Positions 45,036-53,941 of a stretch of DNA of 64,000 nt are shown here, in pieces. The position numbers were made by a program, and so were the translations under genes. Each line of letters begins with the position of its first letter. The stretch's first letter is position 1. The stretch covers positions 310,001 through 374,000 of the forward strand of contig CBDBEU010000005.1 of assembly GCA_965204565.1 (NCBI GenBank), read 5' to 3'. This DNA is from CBDBEU01 sp965204565. GTDB lineage: Bacteria > Pseudomonadota > Alphaproteobacteria > Rhizobiales > TMED25. Under the pieces are notes generated by a model, which did no database searches, was not told the DNA's origin, and saw only the letters and a program-made list of their open reading frames with translations.

Positions 45036-45940
45036 TGTCCATTCGTCCCTCAGCCGCGCATTGAAGCTCTCGGTGAACCCGTTCTGACAGGGCTTGCCCG
45101 GCGCGATAGAGTGCCACTCGACATTGCGTTCCTTTGACCGGCGCCCGATCGCCATGCTGGTCGGTTCGGTGCCGTTGTCGCTGACGATCGTGCCGGGCCG
45201 CGCCATTCGCTCGAAGATCGCCGCATCAGGCTCGCGATCGACCCTTGCGCCGGAGATCGACGTATCGGCGATCAGGCGCACGCACTCCCGGCTGAAGTCG
45301 TCGACCACGGCGAAGATCCGGAACCTGCGTCCGCAGGCAAAGGCATCCGACATAAAGTCCAGGCTCCAGCGCTGGTTCGGTCCCTGCGGTAACACCGTCG
45401 GCGCTCGTGTCCCCAATGCCCGCTTGCGCCCGCCACGGCGACAAACCTGCAAGCGCCGACAGCCGAACCGGCGGCGCTCGCCGGGTCAGCTCCCTGATAC
45501 GTGTCCGCGCCTCGGTGTCGTCAGGGCGGCAGCTGATGTAGCGCACCGTCGTTCGGTCCACGCCCGGCACCGCGCAGGCGCGACGCCGGCTCACTTCGAA
45601 GACCTCCCGGAGGTGAGCCACCGCCTGCCGCCCGGCACCGGGCGTCAGAACTTTTTTGCACTGATCTCCCTGAGCATTGCATTGTCCAGCATCGAGCCCG
45701 CCAGCAGCTTCTTCAGCTGCGCATTCTCCTGCTCCAACTGACGAAGCCGCCGGGCATCGGACACCTCAAGCCCGCCATAGTTCGACTCCCACTTGTAAAA
45801 GGTCGCCGGGCTGATCCCGTGACGGCGGCACACATCCGCCGTCGGCATCCCCGCTTCCTGCTCCTTCAACACAGCGATCATCTGTTCCTCGCCAAACCTG
45901 CTCCGCTTCATATCGTCCGTTTCCTTGTCAGCGCCGGACG
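45036..45940 (-). mobile_element. Nested degraded IS3-family element
   Basis: OrfA (45911-45645) is intact-looking: MKRSRFGEEQMIAVLKEQEA, RHGISPATFYKWESNYGGLE, LKKLLAGSMLDNAMLRE. OrfB carries a frame change and an internal deletion: HLREVFEVSRRRACAVPGVD then, in another frame, RKRALGTRAPTVLPQGPNQR, DFSRECVRLIADTSISGARV, SDNGTEPTSMAIGRRSKERN, NGFTESFNARLRDE. The C-terminus is cut at 45036. IS407-group style. Not autonomous. Confidence 0.85.
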
Positions 45941-46101
45941 CTCATTATCATTGGAGAAAACCTAAGGGCGCAGACCACATGTTCTGCCACCTCAAAGACC
46001 GGCGGCGAATCGCAACTCGCTTCGAGCGCAACGTTAAAAACTTCACGGCAGCTATCGTGCTCGCCACAGCCCTCGTCTCGTGGCTATAATGAGTCCAGAC
46101 C

Positions 46102-46830
46102 CTAGTAGGTTGCCTCAGACAAGTTCTCGATGGTCTGAAGAGGCTTTGCTCGGCCGCTCTCGAGTTCCAAAATCTTACCGCATGTCTTCTTCAACAGCGC
46201 ATGGTTGTGTGACGCCAACACTATGATGCCTGCTTTTTCTGTCAGTTCCGCCATGCGCAGCCGTGCCTTTTTGTGAAAAGCTGCATCGCCGGCGCCGATC
46301 CATTCGTCCATCAGCAGGATCTCCGGCTCGAAACTTGTAGCGATGGAAAACGCAAGCCGCGCAGCCATGCCGGAACTGTAGGTTTTGAGCGGCAGGTCGA
46401 TAAAAGCGCCGAGTTCGCTGAAGGCAATGACCTCCTCCATGCGATCTTCAATTTCTTTGTTGCTCCAGCGGTTGATGAGACCGCGCAGTACAATATTGCG
46501 CCGGCCCGTGGCTTCCTGGCAAAAACCAAGGTTAATGTTGAAAAGAGCGTCAATGCGTCCATCGACTGTAACGGTTCCGCTGGTTGGCGGATAGATACCA
46601 TAGAGCACCTTGAGGAGTGTCGTTTTGCCAGAGCCATTTGGTCCGATGAGGCCAAGACGGTCGCCAGCCTGGAGCTCAAAGCTGACTCCATCAAGAGCGC
46701 TGATCAACCTTGAGTGTCCTTGGCATTCGGTGCCGGCGGGCTGCTTCGCCCGCCAAGGGCCGCCGCCCAGTATAAACTTGCCGAACAACCTGTATTTCAG
46801 GCTGACATTGTCGACGCGGATAGTAGGCAT
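46102..46830 (-). CDS. wzt: ABC exporter ATP-binding protein (Wzt/KpsT-like)
   Basis: 242 residues. Walker A GPNGSGKTT, signature TYSSGMAARLAFSIA, Walker B EILLMDEWIGAGD, H-loop LASHNHALL. This is the short form of the polysaccharide exporter ATPase without the C-terminal carbohydrate-binding domain of O9a-type Wzt. It drives export of a lipid-linked surface polysaccharide with the permease upstream (start overlaps its stop by 1 base). Its TAG stop uses the TA target duplication plus the first base of the IS at 46102; the pre-insertion sequence also reads TAG, so the protein is unchanged. Confidence 0.93.
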   Translation of the reverse strand: MPTIRVDNVSLKYRLFGKFILGGGPWRAKQPAGTECQGHSRLISALDGVSFELQAGDRLGLIGPNGSGKTTLLKVLYGIYPPTSGTVTVDGRIDALFNINLGFCQEATGRRNIVLRGLINRWSNKEIEDRMEEVIAFSELGAFIDLPLKTYSSGMAARLAFSIATSFEPEILLMDEWIGAGDAAFHKKARLRMAELTEKAGIIVLASHNHALLKKTCGKILELESGRAKPLQTIENLSEATY

Positions 46831-47663
46831 CAGAGCAAAAACACCAGCTCACGACGGTAGCGGCCAAGCAACTGCAGCGCAGTGATCCACAGGACAACAC
46901 TGAAAGTGAGGCACAGGCCCAGCTCGACGAGCGGAAGTGCACCGGTCACCACCGGTGCACGGACGATCTCCAGATAGTAGGTAAAAGGATTCCAATTATA
47001 GAGCGCACCCCGTATTCCGCCATCTTCCTTATAAACCCAGAACACCGGGGTGAGAAACATGCCAACGCGCATCAGATTGGTGACGATGAGCTGGCTATCG
47101 GGGAAATAGGCTCCGATGAAGGCAAAGACTATGATAGCCGCCGGGGTTGTTGCCAGGATGACGGCAATGCCGAGAACCGACCATCCCCAGGCCGCAGACA
47201 AGGCGGTCGCACCCACGAGGAGGATCGCTAGGCAACCCAACAGTGCGTAACCCGCCCTAATGACTGACTTCGTCATTAGCTGCATGACATAAACCGAAAT
47301 CGGCAAATTAGTGCCTTTGACAAGGTGTTGCTCGATCACGAAGAGCGAACTGCTGTGGATGATGGTCTCCATGATGTAAAACCAGACAAGCAGACCTGTT
47401 GCCACATAAGCAATGTAGTTTTCCATGCCGCTATCGCCGCGCTCGAATACGAAGACGAAGGCGCCGACAAACGCGAGATAATTGATGAGGAGCCATAGCG
47501 GCCCCAGTATGGTGCGCCTGTAGTGGTTGCTGATGTTTTCGCTGGCCAAGGCAATCCAGACGCGACTGATCCTCAAGCCGGCGCCGATATCGGCAAAAGC
47601 GTTGCTGATGTTCGACATTATCATTTCGACTGCATCATTTGATTCGCCCAAGACAGCTATCAC
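46830..47663 (-). CDS. wzm: ABC-2 type polysaccharide exporter permease (Wzm/KpsM-like)
   Basis: 277 residues from GTG at 47663; ATG at 47618 (MSNISNAF) may be the true start. Six helices and the ABC-2 signature: HYRRTILGPLWLLINYLAFV, NLPISVYVMQLMTKSVIRAG, FLTPVFWVYKEDGG, YNWNPFTYYLEIVRAPVV. Partner of the ATPase downstream. Directly upstream lies a scrambled IS5 remnant that probably removed the native promoter or preceding gene. Confidence 0.92.
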   Translation of the reverse strand: MIAVLGESNDAVEMIMSNISNAFADIGAGLRISRVWIALASENISNHYRRTILGPLWLLINYLAFVGAFVFVFERGDSGMENYIAYVATGLLVWFYIMETIIHSSSLFVIEQHLVKGTNLPISVYVMQLMTKSVIRAGYALLGCLAILLVGATALSAAWGWSVLGIAVILATTPAAIIVFAFIGAYFPDSQLIVTNLMRVGMFLTPVFWVYKEDGGIRGALYNWNPFTYYLEIVRAPVVTGALPLVELGLCLTFSVVLWITALQLLGRYRRELVFLL

Positions 47664-47699
47664 GAATTTCGAGAATAGTTATTCTACAAGTCTGACGTG

Positions 47700-48306
47700 G
47701 GTCTTTGAAAGTGTTCGGCCCGCCTTTTGTGCGCCCGATGTGGTGGGGAAGACCCCCCTTTCAGAAGGCTCGACGCGGTGCGATGAGCCTTCAAGTGTGT
47801 TGCATCAATCATCAGCGTATCGGGCATCAGCGTATCGGGTGGCCCGTCAGAAGCAGTCAAGTGACTGAAAATCTTGTCGAACACGCGGAGCTCGGTCCAG
47901 CGTCGAAAGCGATTGCAGAGCGTCTTGTGCGGGCCGCAGGCCGCCCCTGCGTCCTGCTCCCCGACGCCCGGAAACGTGCATGATTGCAAGGTCGCACAGC
48001 GCTGCATCGAGACCATGCCGCCATCCGCCGAACCTGTCGCCGACAAAGGCCGTGACGGCCGGGAACTGCGCGAATGGCTTGAAGAGCGCGGGACCGTGCT
48101 CGTCATCCCGCCGCGAAAGAACCGCAAAATCCGATATCACGACGACCAGGCCGTCTACAGGGAGCGAAATATCATCGAACGCATGTTCTGCCGCCTCAAA
48201 GACGGGCGGCGCATCGCAACGCGCTTCGAGCGCAACATTAAAAACGTCACGGCAGCTATCGCGCTCGCCGCAGCCTTCATCTCATGGCTATAATGAGTCC
48301 GGACCC
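47700..48306. mobile_element. IS5-family element with its two halves in opposite orientation
   Basis: The plus-strand right half (about 47950-48294) encodes TPGNVHDCKVAQRCIETM, ELREWLEERGTVLVIPPRKN, RERNIIERMFCRLKDGRRIA and ends in GAGTCCGGACCC (48306) before TA. The left half (about 47945-47700) encodes on the minus strand GPHKTLCNRFRRWTELRVFD, TLMIDATHLKAHRTASSLLK, which normally precedes the right half on the same strand. The halves therefore meet head to head. No matching left terminal repeat is seen. Same IS type as the element at 43624. Confidence 0.75.
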
Positions 48307-48308
48307 TA

Positions 48309-48846
48309 CATTCTGCGCCCATTCGTGCGCAATCTCGTCTATTGTTCCGGGTAGACGTGGATAGTATGCCGAAGTCGGCGTCTTATTGCTGAGCGCCAAG
48401 TATGAGGTTGCGACGTCGCGCCCGTCACGCACGATGTGAATGAAGCGGCAATCGGGACAAAGCCGGTCAAGGTCATCAACATGCGCGGTGTGAAAATTGT
48501 TCTTGTCACCAATGAGCGCATCCGGTTTGCCGGCGTGCTCCGCGTGAAGTCGATACAGCACTTTGCAAAGATCAGCATAATTTTTCGAAGGCTCTTTGAG
48601 GATGCGATCCTTTGCTTCTTTCCGGTCGAGGTTCCAAAACTCAAATTTTTTTGACTCGAAAATACAATCAAGAAACGTATCGGCATCGAATTTCGAACCG
48701 GACTTTCCGAGATTGGAGAATTTCTCCTCCCACCAGACGAAAAAACCGCATTCAGGCGGAATGTGGAGGTTAGGGTTGCTCGTCAGCAGCAGTCGCAACA
48801 GTGATGTTCCGCTTCTGGGATTTCCGAGGATGAAATACATCGCCAA
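48309..48846 (-). pseudogene. Sulfotransferase-family gene truncated by IS5
   Basis: From ATG at 48846: the 5'-phosphosulfate loop YFILGNPRSGTSLLRLLLTS and the 3'-phosphate motif RFIHIVRDGRDVATSYLALS are present, so PAPS binding is intact. Coding is lost at EWAQNV, where the IS5 end and its TA (48307-48308) begin; the remaining ~100 residues are not found on the other side. Bacterial enzymes of this type sulfate surface glycans. It lies in the polysaccharide locus, so capsule or O-antigen sulfation is a fair inference. Confidence 0.85.
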
Positions 48847-49310
48847 TTTCGTTCTTCGCTCCAGTCAAAGCCGTTGCGAAGCTTGGCCGACCGAGCACCC
48901 ATGCTTAACGGCAACTTGTATGCAGATCGCCCGGCCTGCAAGGCAATAGAAATGTTTTTCTTGCCGGGAATGTACCGCGCAAAGATCGCACCCAGAGGAT
49001 GCGGCTTGCCCTTGGCTGCCAGAATCGAGGCATTCGCCTCCTTGTGGCGGGATGTGATGAATCTCGCTGCTATACGGTTCAACTGATATCGTTCCACGCC
49101 CGCATCGCCGGAGATTAACACCGAAAGACCGGCAATAATTCGCTGCGGTGCAATAATTTCGACGGAGACGAAAGGGCCGGTGACAACCGAGCGCTGCCAG
49201 ATAAGTTGTGCAGCCACCGCATCGAATGGTTGCCATTCTTCCATCGGCACCGCGTAGCCGGCGAGACGTTCATTTTGCTGGAACTGGGGTACAAATAAAC
49301 CGCGCCTCAT
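48783..49310 (-). CDS. Unrecognised protein in the polysaccharide locus
   Basis: From ATG at 49310 the frame reads MRRGLFVPQFQQNERLAGYA, FDAVAAQLIWQRSVVTGPFV and RYIPGKKNISIALQAGRSAY. Coding character seems to continue upstream in the same frame (NSLAAYEWLRRGTLRRAPKS) without a start, and the 3' end overlaps the sulfotransferase start by 64 bases, so a frameshift at either end is likely. No domain recognised; not obviously membrane-bound. Confidence 0.4.
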   Translation of the reverse strand: MRRGLFVPQFQQNERLAGYAVPMEEWQPFDAVAAQLIWQRSVVTGPFVSVEIIAPQRIIAGLSVLISGDAGVERYQLNRIAARFITSRHKEANASILAAKGKPHPLGAIFARYIPGKKNISIALQAGRSAYKLPLSMGARSAKLRNGFDWSEERNWRCISSSEIPEAEHHCCDCC

Positions 49311-49410
49311 TGCAGCATCGAGAGCTTGTGCCTCTTCCCGACCGCGATCGGCACGCGTGGGCTCGATCCATGATTTCGGTGCCCTTCTCAGTGTACCGCG
49401 TCGAAGCCAC

Positions 49411-50560
49411 TCATAGGCGGCGAGGCTGTTGATAGCCTTCGATCCACTTATAGTTTGCGTAGGCCGGGGCTAAAAAAATCAGTAAAAGTACCATGGCAAA
49501 AATAAATTTCAGCTGGAATTTTGGCAAAATCGTCTGTGTTAGTATATATAAGACAGCCCATGCGAATAGAGCGTACATAACGTAGTGCGGCTGTGGCTGA
49601 TCGTTTAAAGTGTCGGCTTGGTCCAAAAATATTGGGATTATGCAGACAAGAAGAAAAGCTATGGCTGGTAGGACAAACAGTAGTCCGACCTCTATATGGG
49701 CAATAACGGGTAATCCCTGTAGGAAAAACTGCCGGAACGGCAGTTCTATGATCTGAGCAGCGAAAATGAAGCTCGAGAGCAAGCCGGACGCATCAATAGT
49801 AGTACCGTATATCCCTTGTCCTTGGGTGCGCACCAGCAGCGATCGGCGGCCCTCCAGGATCAGCGCATCGTAGGCATAGAAAGCAATTGCAAATGCGACA
49901 GTCCAAAGTATTAGCGGCCGCCACGCAATGGGTCGCGAAAGAAGAATGATGATGATGGCCGGCACGAATACCATAAGTCCTGGTGAGTGAGTGAAGGCGG
50001 CGATCCCGGCAAGAGGGATGGCCAGCAGATGATGACCCCGAGCAACCAAAAAGAAAATGATCGAACTGTATAGAAATAAGAAAATTATATCCGGTGATCG
50101 CGGTGACCCAGAAATTTACGTACATCGGTTGGAGAAATATAATGGACAACGGAACCAAAATTATAAAATTATTAAAATATAATAATAGCGTTGTGAATAA
50201 ATAGGCACACAGCACTGCACTGCCGAACAGAATAATGAATTTAAAATTCACTGTTCCCGTGATAAAATAGTAGATGTATGCCGTCAGTCTTCCGGAAAAT
50301 TTGGTGTGCGGAAAGTTAGTCATAGAAAAATATCGCACATTGCCCACAATTGATTCCTCGTCGAGGAAATTGTTCATAAATGTGGAAAGGTACATATTGG
50401 TATCATCAAGTGCCCAGGGCATGTTGTGGCCGTAGCGCAGCATTGTCGCCATGAACAGGCCGCCCAAGGCCGCGATGATGAGGAAGCCGACGACATCGAG
50501 CGAGGTCAGCGACTTGTATTGTCCCGCAAAACGAGCAGTGAGGGTCACAATTTTGTTCAT
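49411..50560 (-). pseudogene. Multi-pass membrane protein of the polysaccharide locus, frameshifted
   Basis: It starts at ATG 50560 (MNKIVTLTARFAGQYKSLTS), whose ATGA overlaps the aminotransferase stop. It holds helices such as FLIIAALGGLFMATMLRYG and YFITGTVNFKFIILFGSAVL, then loses frame at about 50045 (CTTTTTGGTTGC) and continues as VARGHHLLAIPLAGIAAFTH through EGYQQPRR to TGA at 49411. About 380 residues and 9-10 helices in total; layout like integral membrane glycosyltransferases or polymerases of surface glycans. The break sits at a T5 run, so a sequencing error is possible. Confidence 0.65.
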
Positions 50561-51500
50561 GTGTTGGATGCGATGATGGCAGTAATAGCGTTGGCAATGC
50601 GCTCGACAATAGCTGTATCCAGCTCGCCATAAGATCGGCAAGCATAGTGCCTCGCGCTCGAAACGATGCGCAACGGGCAAATGCTCCGGCGCTGCCGTCG
50701 GCAAGCAGGCATAGGCCGGAACACGGGAGGTCAGCGGGTGGAAATATTTGCGACAGTTGATGTTGAGTGCGCGGAACCTCTCGAACAACATATCCCGGCT
50801 CAACCCCGCTTGGGCTTCATCCACCCTGATCGCGAAATGGGACCAGCTGGGTATAAAACCCTGCCCCGTGGTTACGACGTAGATACCTGGAACACTAGAA
50901 AGCTGCGCCATGTAAATTTCCGCAAGCACGCTGCGCCGGTGAATCTCGTCGGCAACTGTATCGAGTGCGATCAGGCCGAAGGCGGCGTGGAATTCGCTCA
51001 TCTTCATATTGAGGCCGGAGAGTGCGACCTCGTCCTGATTGACGATGCCGAAATTTTTTCATCCTATCGATCAACAGCTTGTCGTCCGCTGTGCGTGTGT
51101 GTGTGTGTGAAGACGCCGCCGCTTCCGACGGTCGAAAACAGCTTGGAGGCGTGAAAACTAGTGGCAGAGGCCGCTCCGAGCGCCAGCACCGACTGGCCCC
51201 CAATCGACGTGCCAAACGAGTGCGCGGCATCATAGACGATGGGTATGCCAGCCGGATCGCAGACGGCGCTGAGCGCATTATGATCACACGGCGTGCCATA
51301 GACGTGGGTGGCTAGTACGCCCGCCGTTTCATCGTCGATGAGGCGGGCAACCAAAACCGGGTCGATATTGCCTGTTGCCGGATCGATATCGGCAAAGAGA
51401 GGTGTGCAACCCATCCAGTCGATGGCATGGGTGGTAGCCGGGAAAGTAAAAGGTGTTGTGATGATCTTGCAGCCGGATGTAATGCCGAAGGTTCGGGAAC
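50557..51500 (-). pseudogene. DegT/DnrJ/EryC1 aminotransferase, 5'-truncated with three frame breaks
   Basis: Homology starts at FGITSGCKIITTPFTFPATT (after an IS1380 fragment) and continues CTPLFADIDPATGNIDP and the PLP region SFHASKLFSTVGSGGVFT with its Lys. Then a (GT)n tract at 51096-51110 shifts frame; DRMKK leads to a second break at an A6 run before FGIVNQDEVALSGLNMKMSE; and a third at about 50640 (ATCTTATGG) before YGELDTAIVERIANAITAII and the TGA. These enzymes make amino sugars for surface polysaccharides. Confidence 0.8.
51096..51110. repeat. Dinucleotide microsatellite (GT)7G
   Basis: Fifteen bases of uninterrupted GT repeat (with TGTGC just before) inside the aminotransferase gene, encoding HTHTHT on the minus strand where homologues have a short loop. 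The reading frame downstream is lost at this tract. Confidence 0.9.
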
Positions 51501-51504
51501 AATG

Positions 51505-51722
51505 CCGTGCGGCTCCGGCTTCATGCGAACGCCGGGTCTGCGGGAGGCGGTCAAGCGATGGTCGCCGCGACCGGCCTTAAGGAGAAGCCGATCAGGATCG
51601 GCGCCGGGATCGTCACACACGGCCGGTACGTCACGTTCCGGTTGGCCGAGGGCGCGGTGCCAAGGGGCCTGTTCGCCGAGATCCTGCGGCTGATCGCCGA
51701 ACTTCGGCCACCGCCGGCGTGA
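51505..51722 (+). mobile_element. IS1380-family transposase, C-terminal fragment
   Basis: The plus-strand frame gives LKEKPIRIGAGIVTHGRYVT, FRLAEGAVPRGLFAEILRLI and AELRPPPA then TGA, the C-terminus of an IS1380-family transposase. The 5' part is absent. It truncates the aminotransferase gene and may have brought its own end sequence into the region upstream of the betaine importer. Confidence 0.8.
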
Positions 51723-51959
51723 CGCGTCCGGTTGTCATGCAGTCCGGCAAGAACCACGGGCGAGGTGTGTCCTGATGACGACGAAATCGGCAATCCCGGC
51801 GCGATATACGCCGGCGTTACCGTTCTCGATGTTCCTCGATCCCCACGACGATTGTCCGGGGTTGCAGATGTCCGCCCGTGGAGGCAATATAATATCAACT
51901 CGACGATGGCCGTCAGCCCGTGAATGTAGGCTGAAGGAACGACAGGAAGGTCTGAAGGA

Positions 51960-52970
51960 ATGAGAGTGCTGCTGAAATCTGCACTGGCAGCCGCGTTTGC
52001 GCTGGCAGTGCCCGGCATTGCCCAGGCGCAGGAGTGCGGAACCGTCACCGTCGCAGCGATGAACTGGCCGTCGGCGGAAGTTCTGTCCAACGTCGACCAG
52101 ATCATACTCAGTGAGGGTTATGGCTGCGACGTCGAGATCGTTGCGGGCGACACCATGCCGACCTTTACCTCGATGAATGAGAAGGGGGCACCGGACATTG
52201 CGCCGGAATTGTGGATCAACTCACTGAAGGTTCCGCTTGGTGAGGCGGTCGGCGAGGGCCGTCTGATCATTGCCGCTAAATCGCTGTCGGATGGTGGTGT
52301 CGAGGGTTGGTGGATCCCCAAATATGTCGCCGATGCGCATCCCGAGATCAAGACGGTCGCCGATGCGCTTGAGCATCCCGAGCTGTTCCCAGCGCCCGAA
52401 GACGAATCAAAGGGTGCGGTTCACAACTGCCCGTCGGGATGGAACTGCCAGATCGTCACCGAAAACCTGTTCAAGGCATTCGGGGCGGAAGAAAAGGGCT
52501 TCGTACTCGTGGATCCCGGCTCGGCGGCGGGCCTGGACGGCTCGATCGCCAAGGCTTATGAGCGCGAAGCTCCGTGGCTTGGTTATTATTGGGAGCCAAC
52601 TTCGCTACTCGGCAAGTACGAGATGGTGAAGCTTGATGACGGTGTGCCGCACGATCAGGACCACTGGGAGAAATGCACCGGCATTCTCGACTGCGAAGAC
52701 CCCAAGCCGAATGCCTGGCGCCCTGCGGAAGTATATACCGTTGTCACCAAGGAATTCGCCGACAAGGCCGGCGTGGCGTTGGACTATGTGAAGACGCGCA
52801 ATTGGGGCAACGAAACCGTCAATACGCTGATGACCTGGATGACCGAGAACCAGGCAGCCGGCGAAGAGGCGGCTGAGTATTTCCTCAAGAACAATGCCGA
52901 TATCTGGACCAAATGGGTGTCGGATGAAGCGGCTCAGAAAATAAAGCAGTCGCTCGACATCACCAGTTGA
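51960..52970 (+). CDS. proX: Glycine betaine/choline-type ABC importer substrate-binding protein
   Basis: 336 residues with a Sec signal (MRVLLKSALAAAFALAVPGI, cleavage after AQA). OpuAC family: CGTVTVAAMNWPSAEVLSNV, TPTFTSMNE-like TMPTFTSMNEKGAPDIAPEL, PSGWNCQIVTENLFKAFG, WLGYYWEPTSLLGKYEMVKL and KTRNWGNETVNTLMTWM. Binding uses Trp/Tyr cages for the quaternary ammonium; several Trp are conserved here. Compatible with glycine betaine, proline betaine, choline or related methylated amines. First gene of the importer operon, followed by a hairpin that may lower downstream expression. Confidence 0.9.
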   Translation: MRVLLKSALAAAFALAVPGIAQAQECGTVTVAAMNWPSAEVLSNVDQIILSEGYGCDVEIVAGDTMPTFTSMNEKGAPDIAPELWINSLKVPLGEAVGEGRLIIAAKSLSDGGVEGWWIPKYVADAHPEIKTVADALEHPELFPAPEDESKGAVHNCPSGWNCQIVTENLFKAFGAEEKGFVLVDPGSAAGLDGSIAKAYEREAPWLGYYWEPTSLLGKYEMVKLDDGVPHDQDHWEKCTGILDCEDPKPNAWRPAEVYTVVTKEFADKAGVALDYVKTRNWGNETVNTLMTWMTENQAAGEEAAEYFLKNNADIWTKWVSDEAAQKIKQSLDITS

Positions 52971-52979
52971 TGCCAACGC

Positions 52980-53002
52980 GGGGCGGTGTCTGACACCGCC
53001 CC
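52980..53002 (+). terminator. Attenuator-like hairpin after the binding-protein gene
   Basis: GGGGCGGTG-TCTGA-CACCGCCCC is a perfect 9-bp stem directly after the binding-protein stop, followed by TTACTTC. Such stems often leave the binding protein more abundant than the permease and ATPase. Confidence 0.6.
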
Positions 53003-53050
53003 TTACTTCATCGGCTATAAGGCCGGGATGCAACCTCCCACGAGCATATA

Positions 53051-53941
53051 ATGGACTGGCTGACCGAGTTTCCGTCAATGAACGCCGACAGTCTTCGGGC
53101 GTTGAAAAAGGCAATCGACGGTGGTTTTCGTGACTTTACCCGCTCATATGGTGTCTCCATCGAGTACGCCTTCGAGCCGGTCAAGTTCTTCCTGATCGAA
53201 TCGGAAAGATTTCTCACGACGACGCCCTGGCCGATCATCATGGGGCTGATCGCACTGATTGCCTGGATCGCCAGCCGTGAGATCAAGATTGTCGCCGGCA
53301 CGGTGATCACGCTGTTCCTGATCGGTTATTTCGACATGTGGGACAACACCATGAAGACGGTGTCGATGACATTCGTTTGCACTGTCCTGTCGATCGTGAT
53401 CGGCATTCCTGTGGGCATTGCGATGTCGCGCTCAGATCGCCTGCAGAGTATCGTCACCCCAATTCTCGACGTAATGCAGACAATGCCGAGTTTTGTCTAT
53501 CTGATCCCGGTGGTCATGCTGCTCGGCATCGGAAAGGTGCCGGGATTGCTGGCGGTGGTGATTTACGCCATCCCGCCGATTATCCGCCTCACCAATCTCG
53601 GCGTTCGCCTGGTTGACCGCGATGTGCTCGAAGCTGCCGACGCCTACGGGTCGTCAAGTTGGCAGAGACTGCGCAACGTTCAGATGCCGCTGGCGCTGCC
53701 CACCATCATGGCCGGCATCAACCAGACGATCATGATGGCTCTGGCCATGGTTGTCGTCGCCTCGATGATCGGGGTGCAGGGCCTTGGCCAACCGGTACTC
53801 AAGGCGATTGCCAATCAATATTTCACTCTGGGCGTATTCAATGGCCTTGCCATTGTCGGCGTCGCCATCATTTTCGACCGCGTCAGCCAGGCATATGGAG
53901 GGCGGCTTCAGGGACATCAGGAAATTGTCCATGGCCACTAA
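53051..53941 (+). CDS. proW: Betaine-type ABC importer permease
   Basis: 296 residues. N-terminal amphipathic segment MDWLTEFPSMNADSLRALKK, then about six helices and the OpuAB/ProW signatures: LDVMQTMPSFVYLIPVVMLL, VVIYAIPPIIRLTNLGVRLV and the EAA-like loop EAADAYGSSSWQRLRNVQMP. Inner-membrane channel subunit. The ATPase gene starts 11 bases before its stop. Confidence 0.94.
   Translation: MDWLTEFPSMNADSLRALKKAIDGGFRDFTRSYGVSIEYAFEPVKFFLIESERFLTTTPWPIIMGLIALIAWIASREIKIVAGTVITLFLIGYFDMWDNTMKTVSMTFVCTVLSIVIGIPVGIAMSRSDRLQSIVTPILDVMQTMPSFVYLIPVVMLLGIGKVPGLLAVVIYAIPPIIRLTNLGVRLVDRDVLEAADAYGSSSWQRLRNVQMPLALPTIMAGINQTIMMALAMVVVASMIGVQGLGQPVLKAIANQYFTLGVFNGLAIVGVAIIFDRVSQAYGGRLQGHQEIVHGH

Larger units (their letters stand above)
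43624..46102 (+). mobile_element. IS5-family element interrupted by other insertion sequences (composite nest)
   Basis: The left end GGGTCCGGCCCC and right end GAGTCCAGACCC are inverted repeats flanked by TA (43622-43623 and 46103-46104). The 5' piece encodes MYDSFWFSDFQRARIAPLLP, RKRVDDRPVPSGIVHALRRG to about 44000. The 3' piece near 45970-46089 encodes MFCHLKDRRRIATRFERNVK and ends just before GAGTCCAGACCC. Everything between is foreign IS sequence. The same IS type recurs at 47700. Confidence 0.82.

Noticed and set aside
51096..51110. Tandem repeat as part of a CRISPR array
   Set aside because: It is a simple dinucleotide tract within a coding region; no spaced direct repeats were seen anywhere in the window.
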